38,722 bases of DNA, taken from positions 1-38,722 of IMG/VR virus record IMGVR_UViG_3300024252_000039, one strand, 5' to 3'. The notes beneath the pieces are model-generated. The model was given only the letters and a program-made list of their open reading frames with translations, had not been told where the DNA came from and did no database searches. Positions 23,157 to 30,767 of this stretch are shown here, piece by piece (the first letter of the stretch is position 1; each line of letters starts with the position of its first letter). This DNA is from a virus. A program made the position numbers and the translations under genes.

Positions 23157-24492
23157 CGCTTTGCTCCATTAGTTGTTTATGCCCTTGTTTCTTGGTTGCT
23201 GATATACGATTGACTGCTTCATCCAGCTTCGTATCAGCGTTAAATATATCTACATGAACGTGATTCTGCTGCCCGATCCGGTGACAACGTGCATAAAACT
23301 GATCCATTACCGCTGGACTCCAGTCTGCTTCTACCACAATGATATGAGATCCACCTTGGAGGTTTAGACTGACTCCCATAGCACCTATCTGTCCTATAAG
23401 AACGTCTATCTTCCCCTCATTGAACATATCGGCAAGAGCCTGTTTAAGATCTGCCTGAGTTCGTCCATCAAGTTTCCCGGCTATGACTCCAGTGTCAGAA
23501 ATTTGACGGTGTAGTTCGTCTATCACATCTGTATGCCAAGCTCCCACGAGGATAGGTTTATTACCCGACTCGATTCTATCTATTATCTCCTTTGCCGATG
23601 CTTTAACCTTGGCCCTACCGATGATCCTTCTCATAGTAGATAAGGGAGTCTCTCCCTCAACAGGCTCTTTTCCTCCCATCTCTTGAGTCAGACTCTTAAG
23701 AGTTCTTTTCTTTAACTCATTGAGAACTTCCTTGAGTTCTGGGCTAGGTTCTAATGGTACTTGGAGGTGATTGAAAGTGATGGGGGGCATTTGCTCCCAA
23801 ACATCCTTGAGTTCTCTCCTAACAGCCAGTTTAGGGAAAATCAGCGAGTTCAGTTCCTCAGTGTTCCTGTTCCCAACTGTAGTATCAGTGGGCCATCTAG
23901 CACCGGGGTAAGTTCTTCTCTGAGTAACACAGTAGCGGAGGCGAAACCTTTCGAGGCTAGTACCTCCTGTAAAATGTTTTAAGGCAATTGGATCTGCTGC
24001 TAGTAGAAAAGGGTACAGATCATCGTTCCAGCGTGTTGAAGGAGTTCCTGTAAGCATCCAAGAGTATTCGCAGGATTTATGTAACCCTTGTGGGCCGAGC
24101 AGTTCTTTTGTTCTCTTAGCGTCTACTGATTTAAGAGCATGACTCTCATCACAGATCAAGACGACAGGTTTAAGGTTAGCGAGTTCTGCCTTTCTCTTAG
24201 TAGCTATCTGGTAGGAGCATATAATGATCGGGGCAGAAGTGATCTTGGTCTTACCCGTCTTTAGAAGCTGGGATGGTTGGGATAGATGGTCTTCTGCTTC
24301 TCTCTGCCACATAAGAAGAGAGATAGGAGGGCCGATAATGATTAGATGTCGTCCGGGCTTTATAGAGACAAGATTAGCAGCTTCTAAGGCAGTTCTAGTT
24401 TTACCAGAACCCATCCCCGAAAAACATCCTCGGACTCCATCGTACTCAATAAGGAATAGAGCATCCTCATTCTGATGCGGTAGTAACTTCAT
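23149..24492 (-). CDS. SNF2-type superfamily 2 DNA helicase/translocase
   Basis: 447 residues. Walker A GMGSGKT at 26-32, DESH box at 114-117 (LICDESHALK), motif III TGTP at 147-150 and motif VI ARCHRIGQQ at about 401-409. The DESH and HRIGQ motifs are SNF2 hallmarks, and such short helicases are common in phage replication modules. It is the first gene of the minus-strand block, with a promoter candidate about 35 bases upstream, and overlaps the nuclease gene. It likely unwinds or remodels recombination intermediates together with the nuclease. Confidence 0.93.
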   Translation of the reverse strand: MKLLPHQNEDALFLIEYDGVRGCFSGMGSGKTRTALEAANLVSIKPGRHLIIIGPPISLLMWQREAEDHLSQPSQLLKTGKTKITSAPIIICSYQIATKRKAELANLKPVVLICDESHALKSVDAKRTKELLGPQGLHKSCEYSWMLTGTPSTRWNDDLYPFLLAADPIALKHFTGGTSLERFRLRYCVTQRRTYPGARWPTDTTVGNRNTEELNSLIFPKLAVRRELKDVWEQMPPITFNHLQVPLEPSPELKEVLNELKKRTLKSLTQEMGGKEPVEGETPLSTMRRIIGRAKVKASAKEIIDRIESGNKPILVGAWHTDVIDELHRQISDTGVIAGKLDGRTQADLKQALADMFNEGKIDVLIGQIGAMGVSLNLQGGSHIIVVEADWSPAVMDQFYARCHRIGQQNHVHVDIFNADTKLDEAVNRISATKKQGHKQLMEQSDD

Positions 24493-24525
24493 GTCTTAAC
24501 CTCCTACTTAATTAACTTGCCCCAT

Positions 24526-24554
24526 AAGCTACAGGATGTTAGGCATAGCGTCAA
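24526..24554 (-). promoter_or_regulatory. Candidate promoter of the minus-strand early block
   Basis: On the minus strand, TTGACG (24554-24549), a 17-base spacer and TAGCTT (24531-24526), then AGGAGG before the helicase ATG. It lies in the 150-base divergent gap between the helicase and the primase-polymerase genes. The -10 is only a fair match. Confidence 0.5.
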
Positions 24555-24642
24555 GCACTTTTATTAATTATTTTTATTATTGCAAATTCGTTCTAGAGTA
24601 TATAGGGTTACAAGTATTCGTAAATATTGAAGGAGGTTAATT

Positions 24643-26748
24643 ATGTGCATAATAGATGATGCCTTAGAGGTATCAAAGAAGTATCCTATCTTCCCAACCA
24701 ATGGGAAAAAACCAGCTTGGTCTAATGCCGAACTCGGTGTAGAACGAGGTCAAGGTGGTTACAAAATCGCTACTCAAGACCCAGACCGAGTGCGAGAACT
24801 CTTTAGTCACAGTCGAGCTACCGAGATTGCGGTTCCTATGGGAAAGCAGTCTGGGTTAATCTGTATTGATGTGGATGCGCATAAAGATTCCAGTTTACTG
24901 GAGTGGGCATCTGGTTTACCTGATACATTAATTCATACTACTCGATCTGGTGGCCTCCATTATATCTTTGAGCATCCCGGAGATCAATATAAATTCCCGT
25001 CTACTTTAAGAGAGGGAGTTGATTTAAAAGCTGGGGGTAATGGGTATATCTGTTTCCCCCCAACTGCTGGGTATAAGGTTAAACGGGAAAGCCCTGTTAG
25101 GAGGTTCCCGTTGGAGGAGCTTAGTAAAGCAATGAAGGCTAAAGGGGGTACTGGTAATATCCTCGCTGGTTATAATGATGCTACGGATGAGGAATTAATA
25201 GATAGGATTAGGACTGCTACAGAACTCTACCCCAGTTTGCGTAGTTTATCGTATAGGTTACCTAACAGGAAGATAGAGGGTAAATCTATAGATAGAGATG
25301 GTATGGTAACTATCTTAAATGGAGTTATGCAACAATCGGTGGCAGCACATAGTGGGCATGTACGGCATGTGGATTGGTTGGATAGGCTAGAATCGATAGA
25401 GCACTTAGTCGATACCGGGATTTTGAAAGCTAAAATGCTCCACTCTGATGCTGATTTAGAGGCTATATCTGCTTCTATGGGAGGAAAACCTTTAACGCGC
25501 CCCATTGGGCCGCAATCTGAGACAAGCATTGAGTCGGTTGAGGCACGGATTGCGGTGCTGGAAGAGGAGGATGGGTTTGAGGATTTAGGGCTTGTTAATG
25601 TAATGAAGGAGGTAGTTAGTCCTATAGAGTGGGTGATCCCTGATATGATCCCAATTGGAGGAATAACCAGTGTAGCTGGAGCTAGTAATGTAGGCAAAAC
25701 TAGGTGGTTAGCTGGTTTAGTTGCTGGTTTATCTGTTGGTGATGTATCTCGTATGGGCCTCCCAGCAGTAGACGGGCCAGTAGCATCTTTATGGATAGCG
25801 AATGAGGAGAGAGTAGACGATATTAAACGGAGAATCAAAGCGTCTTACTTACAGCACAGTGATCGTGGGTCTTCAGCATCAATATTTGTAAGGGGAAAAG
25901 ATAAGGGAATGCTTAGGTTAGTCGGGGTCAATGAGATAGGTAACCCTGAGATTGATGAGGATAATATTGCAATAATTGTCAATGCTGCTCGGAAGTGTGA
26001 GGCTAAAATCATCTTTTTAGACCCTTATATTACGTTATCTGATGCAATGGATGAAAACTCAGCAGGTTCTGCTGCTATTGTGACTAAAGCGTTACTGATG
26101 ATTGCTACGATGTCTGGGGCAGCAGTTATGTATGCCCATCATACGCCAAAGGATAGATCTAAGGATAATGATTGGTATAGGGGGGATGATGGTGCTTGGA
26201 GGGGGAGTGGCGGTATATACAGTGGTTTAGATTGTGGTTTTACGCTTAGTAACTGGCTTCCTAATAACCCCGAACAGAGAAGGCAATGGAAAGCAGGTAA
26301 TTTAACTCATGGTTACAGTAGGTGGGTAGTATTGGACACTGGTAAAATCAGGGAAGGAGATCGTTTACCGCCAGTTGTTTATGAGTTAGTGGGCCAAGAG
26401 ATGCAGGAAGGGGAAGGAAGACCTATTGGTGTATGTGCTGTTAGGACTGAAAGCGATGCTCTGGATGTGCTTGGTAATACGAGTATTGAAGCGATTCAGG
26501 CCAGTGTAATGGCAATCGAAATGGTTAAAAGGTTAGGAGGAGGGGAATTTACTAATATGAGTGAAGTACACTCAAAAATGGAAGAGGTGGCTAATTGGCC
26601 TGATGTACGTCAAGTTCGAGGTAAGGAGCAACTTCATGTGTTGTTTAAACATAAAATCCCTGCGGAAAATGGGGGATCAGTTCAGCTTCATTTCAATGAA
26701 TATAATAAGACAAATAAGCGGTGGATTCTGGAGGTAAAAGAGGGGTAA
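24643..26748 (+). CDS. Primase-polymerase with RepA-like helicase domain
   Basis: 701 residues, ATG preceded by GAAGGAGG. The N-terminal 145 residues form a bifunctional primase-polymerase domain: CIDVDAH (D76, D78), TRSGGLHYIF (G103-H106) and the closing CFPPTAGYKVK. A RecA/RepA-type ATPase lies in the second half: Walker A GASNVGKT near residue 347 and Walker B KIIFLDPY near 456, with YAHHTPKD after it. It should prime and unwind DNA at the phage origin. The gene runs directly into a dense iteron array, consistent with an initiator next to its binding sites. Confidence 0.93.
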   Translation: MCIIDDALEVSKKYPIFPTNGKKPAWSNAELGVERGQGGYKIATQDPDRVRELFSHSRATEIAVPMGKQSGLICIDVDAHKDSSLLEWASGLPDTLIHTTRSGGLHYIFEHPGDQYKFPSTLREGVDLKAGGNGYICFPPTAGYKVKRESPVRRFPLEELSKAMKAKGGTGNILAGYNDATDEELIDRIRTATELYPSLRSLSYRLPNRKIEGKSIDRDGMVTILNGVMQQSVAAHSGHVRHVDWLDRLESIEHLVDTGILKAKMLHSDADLEAISASMGGKPLTRPIGPQSETSIESVEARIAVLEEEDGFEDLGLVNVMKEVVSPIEWVIPDMIPIGGITSVAGASNVGKTRWLAGLVAGLSVGDVSRMGLPAVDGPVASLWIANEERVDDIKRRIKASYLQHSDRGSSASIFVRGKDKGMLRLVGVNEIGNPEIDEDNIAIIVNAARKCEAKIIFLDPYITLSDAMDENSAGSAAIVTKALLMIATMSGAAVMYAHHTPKDRSKDNDWYRGDDGAWRGSGGIYSGLDCGFTLSNWLPNNPEQRRQWKAGNLTHGYSRWVVLDTGKIREGDRLPPVVYELVGQEMQEGEGRPIGVCAVRTESDALDVLGNTSIEAIQASVMAIEMVKRLGGGEFTNMSEVHSKMEEVANWPDVRQVRGKEQLHVLFKHKIPAENGGSVQLHFNEYNKTNKRWILEVKEG

Positions 26749-26749
26749 A

Positions 26750-26938
26750 AACTCTATCACAACTCTATCAAACTCTATCAAATGGGGTAAAAAATCTGAT
26801 AGAGTTGGAGGCTCTGATAAAGTTTTTTGTAATGAAACCAGTAGTTTACAACTCTATCAACAGAGTTGCTGATAGAGTTGATAGAGTTGCTATTTTGTCA
26901 ATGAAATCACATATTTACAAACTCTATCAACTCTATCT
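26750..26938. repeat. Iteron array of AACTCTATCA units
   Basis: At least eight perfect copies of the ten-base unit AACTCTATCA. Direct copies start at 26750, 26761, 26771, 26850 and 26920; inverted copies (TGATAGAGTT) at 26797, 26870 and 26879. A ninth copy at 26929 has one mismatch. Some touch or overlap by one base, so the array mixes tandem and inverted sites. It begins two bases after the primase-polymerase stop. Candidate replication-origin or initiator-binding sites, or operators for autoregulation. Confidence 0.85.
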
Positions 26939-27016
26939 CTCTCTAAAGAGAGAGTGGAACTGAGGGTTCCATCTCTTTCGAGTAGAGCTTGAGCAAAAAT
27001 TTTTAAGGAGAAGAAA

Positions 27017-27472
27017 ATGGTATTAGGAATTGACCCCGGAGCAAAAGGGGGTTTGGCATTAGTCGAGAGGGACACCAAAGTTTTACATGATGGGATGCGA
27101 ATGCCTACTCTCAAGATGAGAGGGAAAACTATTTTGGATGTAAAGAGGGTGAGAGAGTTTATTTATGGGTTACCTACCATCACGGTTATTGAACAGGTGG
27201 GGTCGATGCCGGGACAGGGCAGTGTAAGTGCGTTCTCGTTTGGGAGGATAACGGGAGCTATCGAAGCTATTACCCAAGAGCATAGCTCGAAAGGAATGGT
27301 ATGGGTAAGCCCTCGGAAGTGGAAGGGGTATTACAAACTGGGGAAGAATAAACAGGATTCGATAGATGCAGCAAAGTTAAGGTTCGGGAAAGATTATCAC
27401 TGGCAGTATAAGGCAGATGATGGTATAGCAGAGGCAGCGTTGATAGCCCTGTGGTATTTGGAGCAGGGGTAG
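27017..27472 (+). CDS. RuvC-like Holliday junction resolvase
   Basis: 151 residues, ribosome site AAGGAGAAG. RNase H-fold nuclease motifs: D6 (GIDPGAKGGLAL), E59 (TVIEQVGSMPGQG) and D134/D135 with E139 (KADDGIAEAALIA). The length equals that of other phage RuvC-like enzymes. It should cut branched DNA before packaging. It follows the iteron array and is co-oriented with the primase-polymerase. Confidence 0.9.
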   Translation: MVLGIDPGAKGGLALVERDTKVLHDGMRMPTLKMRGKTILDVKRVREFIYGLPTITVIEQVGSMPGQGSVSAFSFGRITGAIEAITQEHSSKGMVWVSPRKWKGYYKLGKNKQDSIDAAKLRFGKDYHWQYKADDGIAEAALIALWYLEQG

Positions 27473-27509
27473 TGTCGAGGGGAGGGGTACTTCAGAAGGG
27501 GGTGGGCTT

Positions 27510-27638
27510 ATGCAGTGTGGAAATTGTAGGTATTGGTATCCAGTAGGAGATCTCGATGTAGGGAAGTGCAGTATGAATTTTGAGGAACTTGTGATGTATT
27601 TTGGCTATTGTGATAACTGGGGTATGTTGGAGGATTAG
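27510..27638 (+). CDS. 42-residue Cys-rich microprotein
   Basis: ATG 27510 with AGAAGGGGG upstream. CGNCRYWYP at the start, then KCSMNF and GYCDNWG give four Cys spaced like a small zinc-binding module, a layout common in phage microproteins. It is followed three bases later by a second zinc microprotein gene. Confidence 0.6.
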   Translation: MQCGNCRYWYPVGDLDVGKCSMNFEELVMYFGYCDNWGMLED

Positions 27639-27641
27639 ATT

Positions 27642-27809
27642 ATGGTTCATTGTGCGATCTGTAACGGAGAAGTAGGGTTGGAGGAACACGGATGCTTCAA
27701 GGTGGAAGAGCGTGATGTTAAGCTCACAAGGCTGATAGCGGAGAGGAAAAGGTTGGATGAGCAGATTAAGGCTTTACAGGATGAGGTTATTGATGTAGGG
27801 TACGGGTGA
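27642..27809 (+). CDS. 55-residue zinc / coiled-coil microprotein
   Basis: ATG 27642 with GGAGG upstream. HCAICNGEVGLEEHGC forms a Cys/His cluster at residues 3-18. Residues 20-50 are a charged helix (KLTRLIAERKRLDEQIKALQ) likely to be a coiled coil. Last gene before the strong terminator at 27963. Function unknown. Confidence 0.6.
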   Translation: MVHCAICNGEVGLEEHGCFKVEERDVKLTRLIAERKRLDEQIKALQDEVIDVGYG

Positions 27810-27962
27810 TTGAATTAATTATTTGCTGTATCTGTTGCACTTGTTGTCTTTGTTTTGCATTACCCAAGCGATCCAGTGGGGCTAATAACATCGCAGTTGG
27901 AAGTCGGGAATCCTTGTAGCTAGTTTTACACTCCTCCCCGGTGATTCCTTCAAAATCATAAG

Positions 27963-28004
27963 AAGCTCCCTATTAAGCTAAGAGGCTCGGTAGGGAGCTT
28001 TTTT
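27963..28004 (+). terminator. Strong intrinsic terminator
   Basis: AAGCTCCCTA and TAGGGAGCTT form a perfect ten-base stem with an 18-base loop, followed by a run of six T. It ends the primase-polymerase / RuvC transcription unit. The 150 bases between the last gene and this hairpin hold no plus-strand gene. Confidence 0.85.
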
Positions 28005-28069
28005 GTGTCTGGGCTACTCTGCTATAGGAAATGAGCGAAAAGCTGTTAGAGAGGCTTACAGAGGGGTTT

Positions 28070-28155
28070 AAATCAAATTTTAGGCTTATAGGGGAAAGTC
28101 AAATCAAATTTTCGGTCTATAGGGGGAATCAAATCAAATTTTTGCTCTATAGGGG
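28070..28155 (+). repeat. Three 30-31 bp direct repeats
   Basis: Copies begin at 28070, 28101 and 28131. Each has AAATCAAATTTT, a four- to five-base variable part and CTATAGGGG (first copy CTTATAGGGG). The spacing of 31 and 30 bases is about three helical turns, which would place bound proteins on one face. Confidence 0.8.
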
Positions 28156-28338
28156 AGGGGGTTTTCTGTATTCGTCTATCAGGGTTTACTAAATTTGGTT
28201 ATCCATTATTAGATTTTGTTAAAACTGCTTATCCAAATTTAGATTTTACTAATATTAGCAAATCCTGATAGGCATTATTAGTTTTTCCTGATAGACAATA
28301 TTAGATTTCTTTCATACTGCATACCGTCAAAATCCTAA

Positions 28339-28427
28339 CGTCAATTTCTTGACACAATCACTAATGACAATTTATTGACACTTGGTACTGTCAAGATTTT
28401 GTCACTATCTAATTGATAAATTATTAT
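28339..28427 (+). promoter_or_regulatory. Promoter with flanking TTGACA/TGTCAA half-sites
   Basis: The promoter is TTGTCA (28399-28404), 17-base spacer, TATTAT (28422-28427), five of six matches in each box. Just upstream are CGTCAA 28339, TTGACA 28349, TTGACA 28375 and TGTCAA 28389. Several pairs are inverted, so a dimeric regulator could bind there. It would drive the accessory genes from 28619. Confidence 0.65.
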
Positions 28428-28618
28428 ATTTTAATTTTGCTTATATGTAAATTTTTATTTTACCTGTAAAGTACCGTTATTATTGGATTAATATGGTTCT
28501 GTGTCAGTCTGATAGTGGTTTTATTTCATTTTGATACGTTTTTTATTTGCTTATTCGGTTTTATAGAGGTAGATTCAATTATCTTAAATTTTTGGACTAC
28601 TCAAACAAGGTGGATATT

Positions 28619-28831
28619 ATGAGAATTACACAAAAACAGCTAGAACAATCCTTAACAGTTATCAACAATTTAACAGGTGGTGGATATGCATTAAACTGGG
28701 CTTATGGTGGTGTTAGGATGGTGGACAGTAAAAACCGGGATGTAACACCGCGAACAAACAAAAAAGAGCAATACTACCTGTTAGATGCTTTTTATGAAGG
28801 ATTCTATGCAGCAAAACAGGTGAAATCATGA
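28619..28831 (+). CDS. Small accessory phage protein (YGG family)
   Basis: 70 residues from ATG 28619 with AAGGTGG upstream; a longer frame from 28547 lacks a ribosome site. LTVINNLTGG, then LNWAYGGVRMVDSKNRDVTP and YYLLDAFYEGF, resembles a small family frequent in phages that carries a YGG core. No function is known to me. It is AT-rich like its neighbours and overlaps the GP88 gene start by four bases (ATGA). Confidence 0.72.
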   Translation: MRITQKQLEQSLTVINNLTGGGYALNWAYGGVRMVDSKNRDVTPRTNKKEQYYLLDAFYEGFYAAKQVKS

Positions 28832-29529
28832 AAAACATATGGAAAAATTTAAATATGATCACTGGTGGATTATCGAATCCCAGTAAGATGCCATGTTTAT
28901 CTTACGGTTTACCTGCAATTGATAGTTGTCCAACAGGAAAGAAATTATCTAAAATTGATAATGCTATTTGCAAATATTGTTACGCTAGAAAAGGGTTATA
29001 TCAGTTTCCAGTAGTAAAATTAGCTCAACAAAGAAGATTATCTTTTGTTACTGCTGCATTAATGACAACAGCAGGTACAAAATTATGGATTGATTGCATG
29101 GTGGCAAGTATAGCAAAAACGAAAACAGAATATTTTCGGCCTCATGATAGCGGTGATTTTTTCTCTTTTGAATATATGCTAGCATGGATAGACGTTGCTA
29201 TATTATCACCAAATGTTAAATTTTGGTTTGTGACGAAAGAGCGCGCGATGGTTTATAAGCTATTGAATGGTGGATATACGCTCCCTGAAAATATAGTGAT
29301 TAGGTTATCCGATCAAATGATAGGTAAAGAGTCGTCAATCAAAAGCTCCCATGAGACAATTACTAATTGTGGAACATTGACTAAGAAAGAAACTATAGAA
29401 TTAAAAACGACAGGAAAAACAGAAAGAGTAGGGACTATTTGCCCAGCTTATAAACAAGATGGTTTTTGCAAAGATTGTCGCAAATGTTGGGATAAAAAAG
29501 AACCTAGAATCTGGTACCCATACCATTAA
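28828..29529 (+). CDS. GP88-family protein
   Basis: 233 residues. The pattern K-M-P-C-L-S-Y-G-L-P-A, then SCPTGKKL, CKYCYARKG (about residues 48-56), RPHDSGDFFS (about 109-118) and a C-terminal Cys cluster (ICPAYKQDGFCKDCRKCW) is that of the GP88 family (PF17338 type), named after a mycobacteriophage gene. The Cys-x2-Cys-Tyr-Ala core and terminal Cys set suggest metal or Fe-S binding; the biochemical role is unknown. Base composition is far more AT-rich than in the structural genes, which indicates recent transfer. Confidence 0.85.
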   Translation: MKNIWKNLNMITGGLSNPSKMPCLSYGLPAIDSCPTGKKLSKIDNAICKYCYARKGLYQFPVVKLAQQRRLSFVTAALMTTAGTKLWIDCMVASIAKTKTEYFRPHDSGDFFSFEYMLAWIDVAILSPNVKFWFVTKERAMVYKLLNGGYTLPENIVIRLSDQMIGKESSIKSSHETITNCGTLTKKETIELKTTGKTERVGTICPAYKQDGFCKDCRKCWDKKEPRIWYPYH

Positions 29530-29569
29530 TAAATTATTAATTAAAATTCAATTATGAGGAATAAAGATA

Positions 29570-29782
29570 ATGACACTAACACCAGCATATAATAGAGATT
29601 ACAAATCTAAAAAAGCTTTATTGGTAGATTGGGATTCTGGCAAGGATTTTATTATAAATGATTTTGGAAACAGGTATGATAATAAACCATGCAACAAGGA
29701 TTCATTCCCAATTGGTACAATAGTTAAATTCCGTTTTTCTAATTTAAGAAAAGTATTTACACACATTAATAAGGATGATTAA
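29570..29782 (+). CDS. Small accessory phage protein (YKSKKA-DW-GKDF type)
   Basis: 70 residues with GAGGAATAAAGATA upstream. The N-terminal TPAYNRDYKSKKALLVDWDS plus GKDF matches a small phage family I recall without a known function. The C-terminal half (PIGTIVKFRFSNLRKVF) reads like a small beta-barrel. Member of the AT-rich accessory cassette with the GP88 gene. Confidence 0.72.
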   Translation: MTLTPAYNRDYKSKKALLVDWDSGKDFIINDFGNRYDNKPCNKDSFPIGTIVKFRFSNLRKVFTHINKDD

Positions 29783-29784
29783 AA

Positions 29785-29973
29785 ATGAACGGAAGAACCT
29801 TAAAGCAACTACAATTGAATAGCAGATATTCTGTAATAGAATATTGCAACCAGTTAGGAATAAACAACCAGCAATTCTATAGATATTTAAAAGGTACAAA
29901 GATTCCTAATACCGTGAAAATACTTGCTAGCATAATTGAGAAAAATAGACCACAAAATCTATCGGATATGTAA
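29785..29973 (+). CDS. Small protein, possible XRE-like helix-turn-helix
   Basis: 62 residues starting two bases after the preceding stop. SVIEYCNQLGINNQQFYRYL followed by KGTKIPNTVKILASII has the spacing of a helix-turn-helix of XRE type, with the last helix shortened. It could be a small regulator acting on the half-sites near 28.4 or 33.3 kb; this link is speculative. Last gene before a strong terminator. Confidence 0.65.
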   Translation: MNGRTLKQLQLNSRYSVIEYCNQLGINNQQFYRYLKGTKIPNTVKILASIIEKNRPQNLSDM

Positions 29974-30003
29974 AAACATACTCACATAGTCCACCATATA
30001 TTG

Positions 30004-30035
30004 AACCCTGTTAATTAATACTAACAGGGTTTTTT
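30004..30035 (+). terminator. Strong intrinsic terminator
   Basis: AACCCTGTTA and TAACAGGGTT form a perfect ten-base stem with an eight-base loop (ATTAATAC), followed by TTTTT. It separates the AT-rich accessory cassette from the packaging operon. Confidence 0.9.
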
Positions 30036-30114
30036 ATTGCCATTTTGTTACTACCTCGTCAAGCTCTCAGCCTAAAAACCCTATCATTTTGCTACTAACC
30101 ATCACCTAACAAGC

Positions 30115-30143
30115 TTGACACCATCACCATTTTACCCTATAAC
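30115..30143 (+). promoter_or_regulatory. Near-consensus sigma70 promoter of packaging operon
   Basis: TTGACA (30115-30120), 17-base spacer, TATAAC (30138-30143). The -35 is perfect and the -10 differs only in the last base. It lies about 180 bases before the small terminase. The GC-richer stretch between them (30190-30280), with GGTGTACCACC at 30201, is a plausible place for a cos or pac site. Confidence 0.75.
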
Positions 30144-30323
30144 AAACGGCAAATAAGCCCTCCTGAAAGCCTATTAGCAGTTGGCGATAAGAGGGTAGGG
30201 GGTGTACCACCGGATTTGGCAGAGGGGCATCCCGGTTTTACCCAAGGTTAGGGTAGGCAAAATCCGTGGGGGTGGCCTTTATCAACACCAAAATTTTCCA
30301 GAAAACTGAAGGGGAGACAAACT

Positions 30324-30767
30324 ATGGCAGCCCTAAAGACTTCCGGTAGGAAGAAAACCATGGGTAGACCTAAAAAAGTTATTGATTATCAAGAGGTTGA
30401 GAACCTAGCTGCTCTTAGCTGTACGAACAAAGAGATTGCCACATGGATAAAACTCAGCCTCCCCGGACTCGAATACCGCCAACAAAATGACGACAAATTT
30501 AAGTCTGCTTTAGAGGTTGGGCGAGCGAGAGCTAACATATCTCTCCGCAGAATGCTCTGGAAACAAGCCGAAAAAGGCAATGCGACAATCCTAACGCTCC
30601 TAGCTAAAAACATGTTGGGCATGAGAGATAACCCAGCAGAGGCATTGGAACAAGCCCAGCCTCAACAGGTTATTTTCCAGACAAGGCCAGCGGTCAAGGA
30701 GATTACGGTCACATCTGGTGCTCCTAAATCGCTAGCAGAGACTGCGGAAACTGCGGAGGAGGTGTAA
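30324..30767 (+). CDS. terS: Terminase small subunit
   Basis: 147 residues, ribosome site GGGGAG. GRPKKVIDYQEVENLAALSC, then CTNKEIATWIKLSLPGLEYR, is the N-terminal helix-turn-helix that recognises phage DNA. The middle (KSALEVGRARANISLRRMLW, then QAEKGNATILTLLAKNMLGM) is the typical helical oligomerisation region of this family. A flexible tail ends the protein. It abuts the TerL gene. It selects the genome for packaging and stimulates TerL. Confidence 0.9.
   Translation: MAALKTSGRKKTMGRPKKVIDYQEVENLAALSCTNKEIATWIKLSLPGLEYRQQNDDKFKSALEVGRARANISLRRMLWKQAEKGNATILTLLAKNMLGMRDNPAEALEQAQPQQVIFQTRPAVKEITVTSGAPKSLAETAETAEEV

Larger units (their letters stand above)
28005..28618. other. Non-coding AT-rich regulatory / origin-like region
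   Basis: No convincing gene in about 610 bases. It holds three direct repeats (28070-28155), short ATTAG/CTTATCC-type AT-rich repeats to about 28310, a set of TTGACA/TGTCAA half-sites (28339-28394) and a near-consensus promoter (28399-28427). It is much more AT-rich than the rest of the genome. Easily melted DNA beside iterons suits an origin, but the array at 26750 is an equal candidate. Confidence 0.6.

Noticed and set aside
25227-25838. 203-codon minus-strand frame inside the primase-polymerase gene
   Set aside because: Low-complexity Ser/Thr/Pro translation without motif or ribosome site; a shadow of the sense gene.
26721-26963. 80-codon plus-strand frame across the iteron array
   Set aside because: Its sequence is dictated by the repeated AACTCTATCA units (repeating YQLYQ, ADRVDRV), it overlaps the primase-polymerase 3' end and it has no ribosome site.
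27840-27930. tRNA-like segment
   Set aside because: Some T-arm-like bases (GGGAATCC) occur, but no consistent acceptor, D, anticodon and T stems can be drawn.
28070-28155. CRISPR-like array
   Set aside because: Only three units; the variable parts are a few bases long and there are no spacer-sized unique segments or cas genes.
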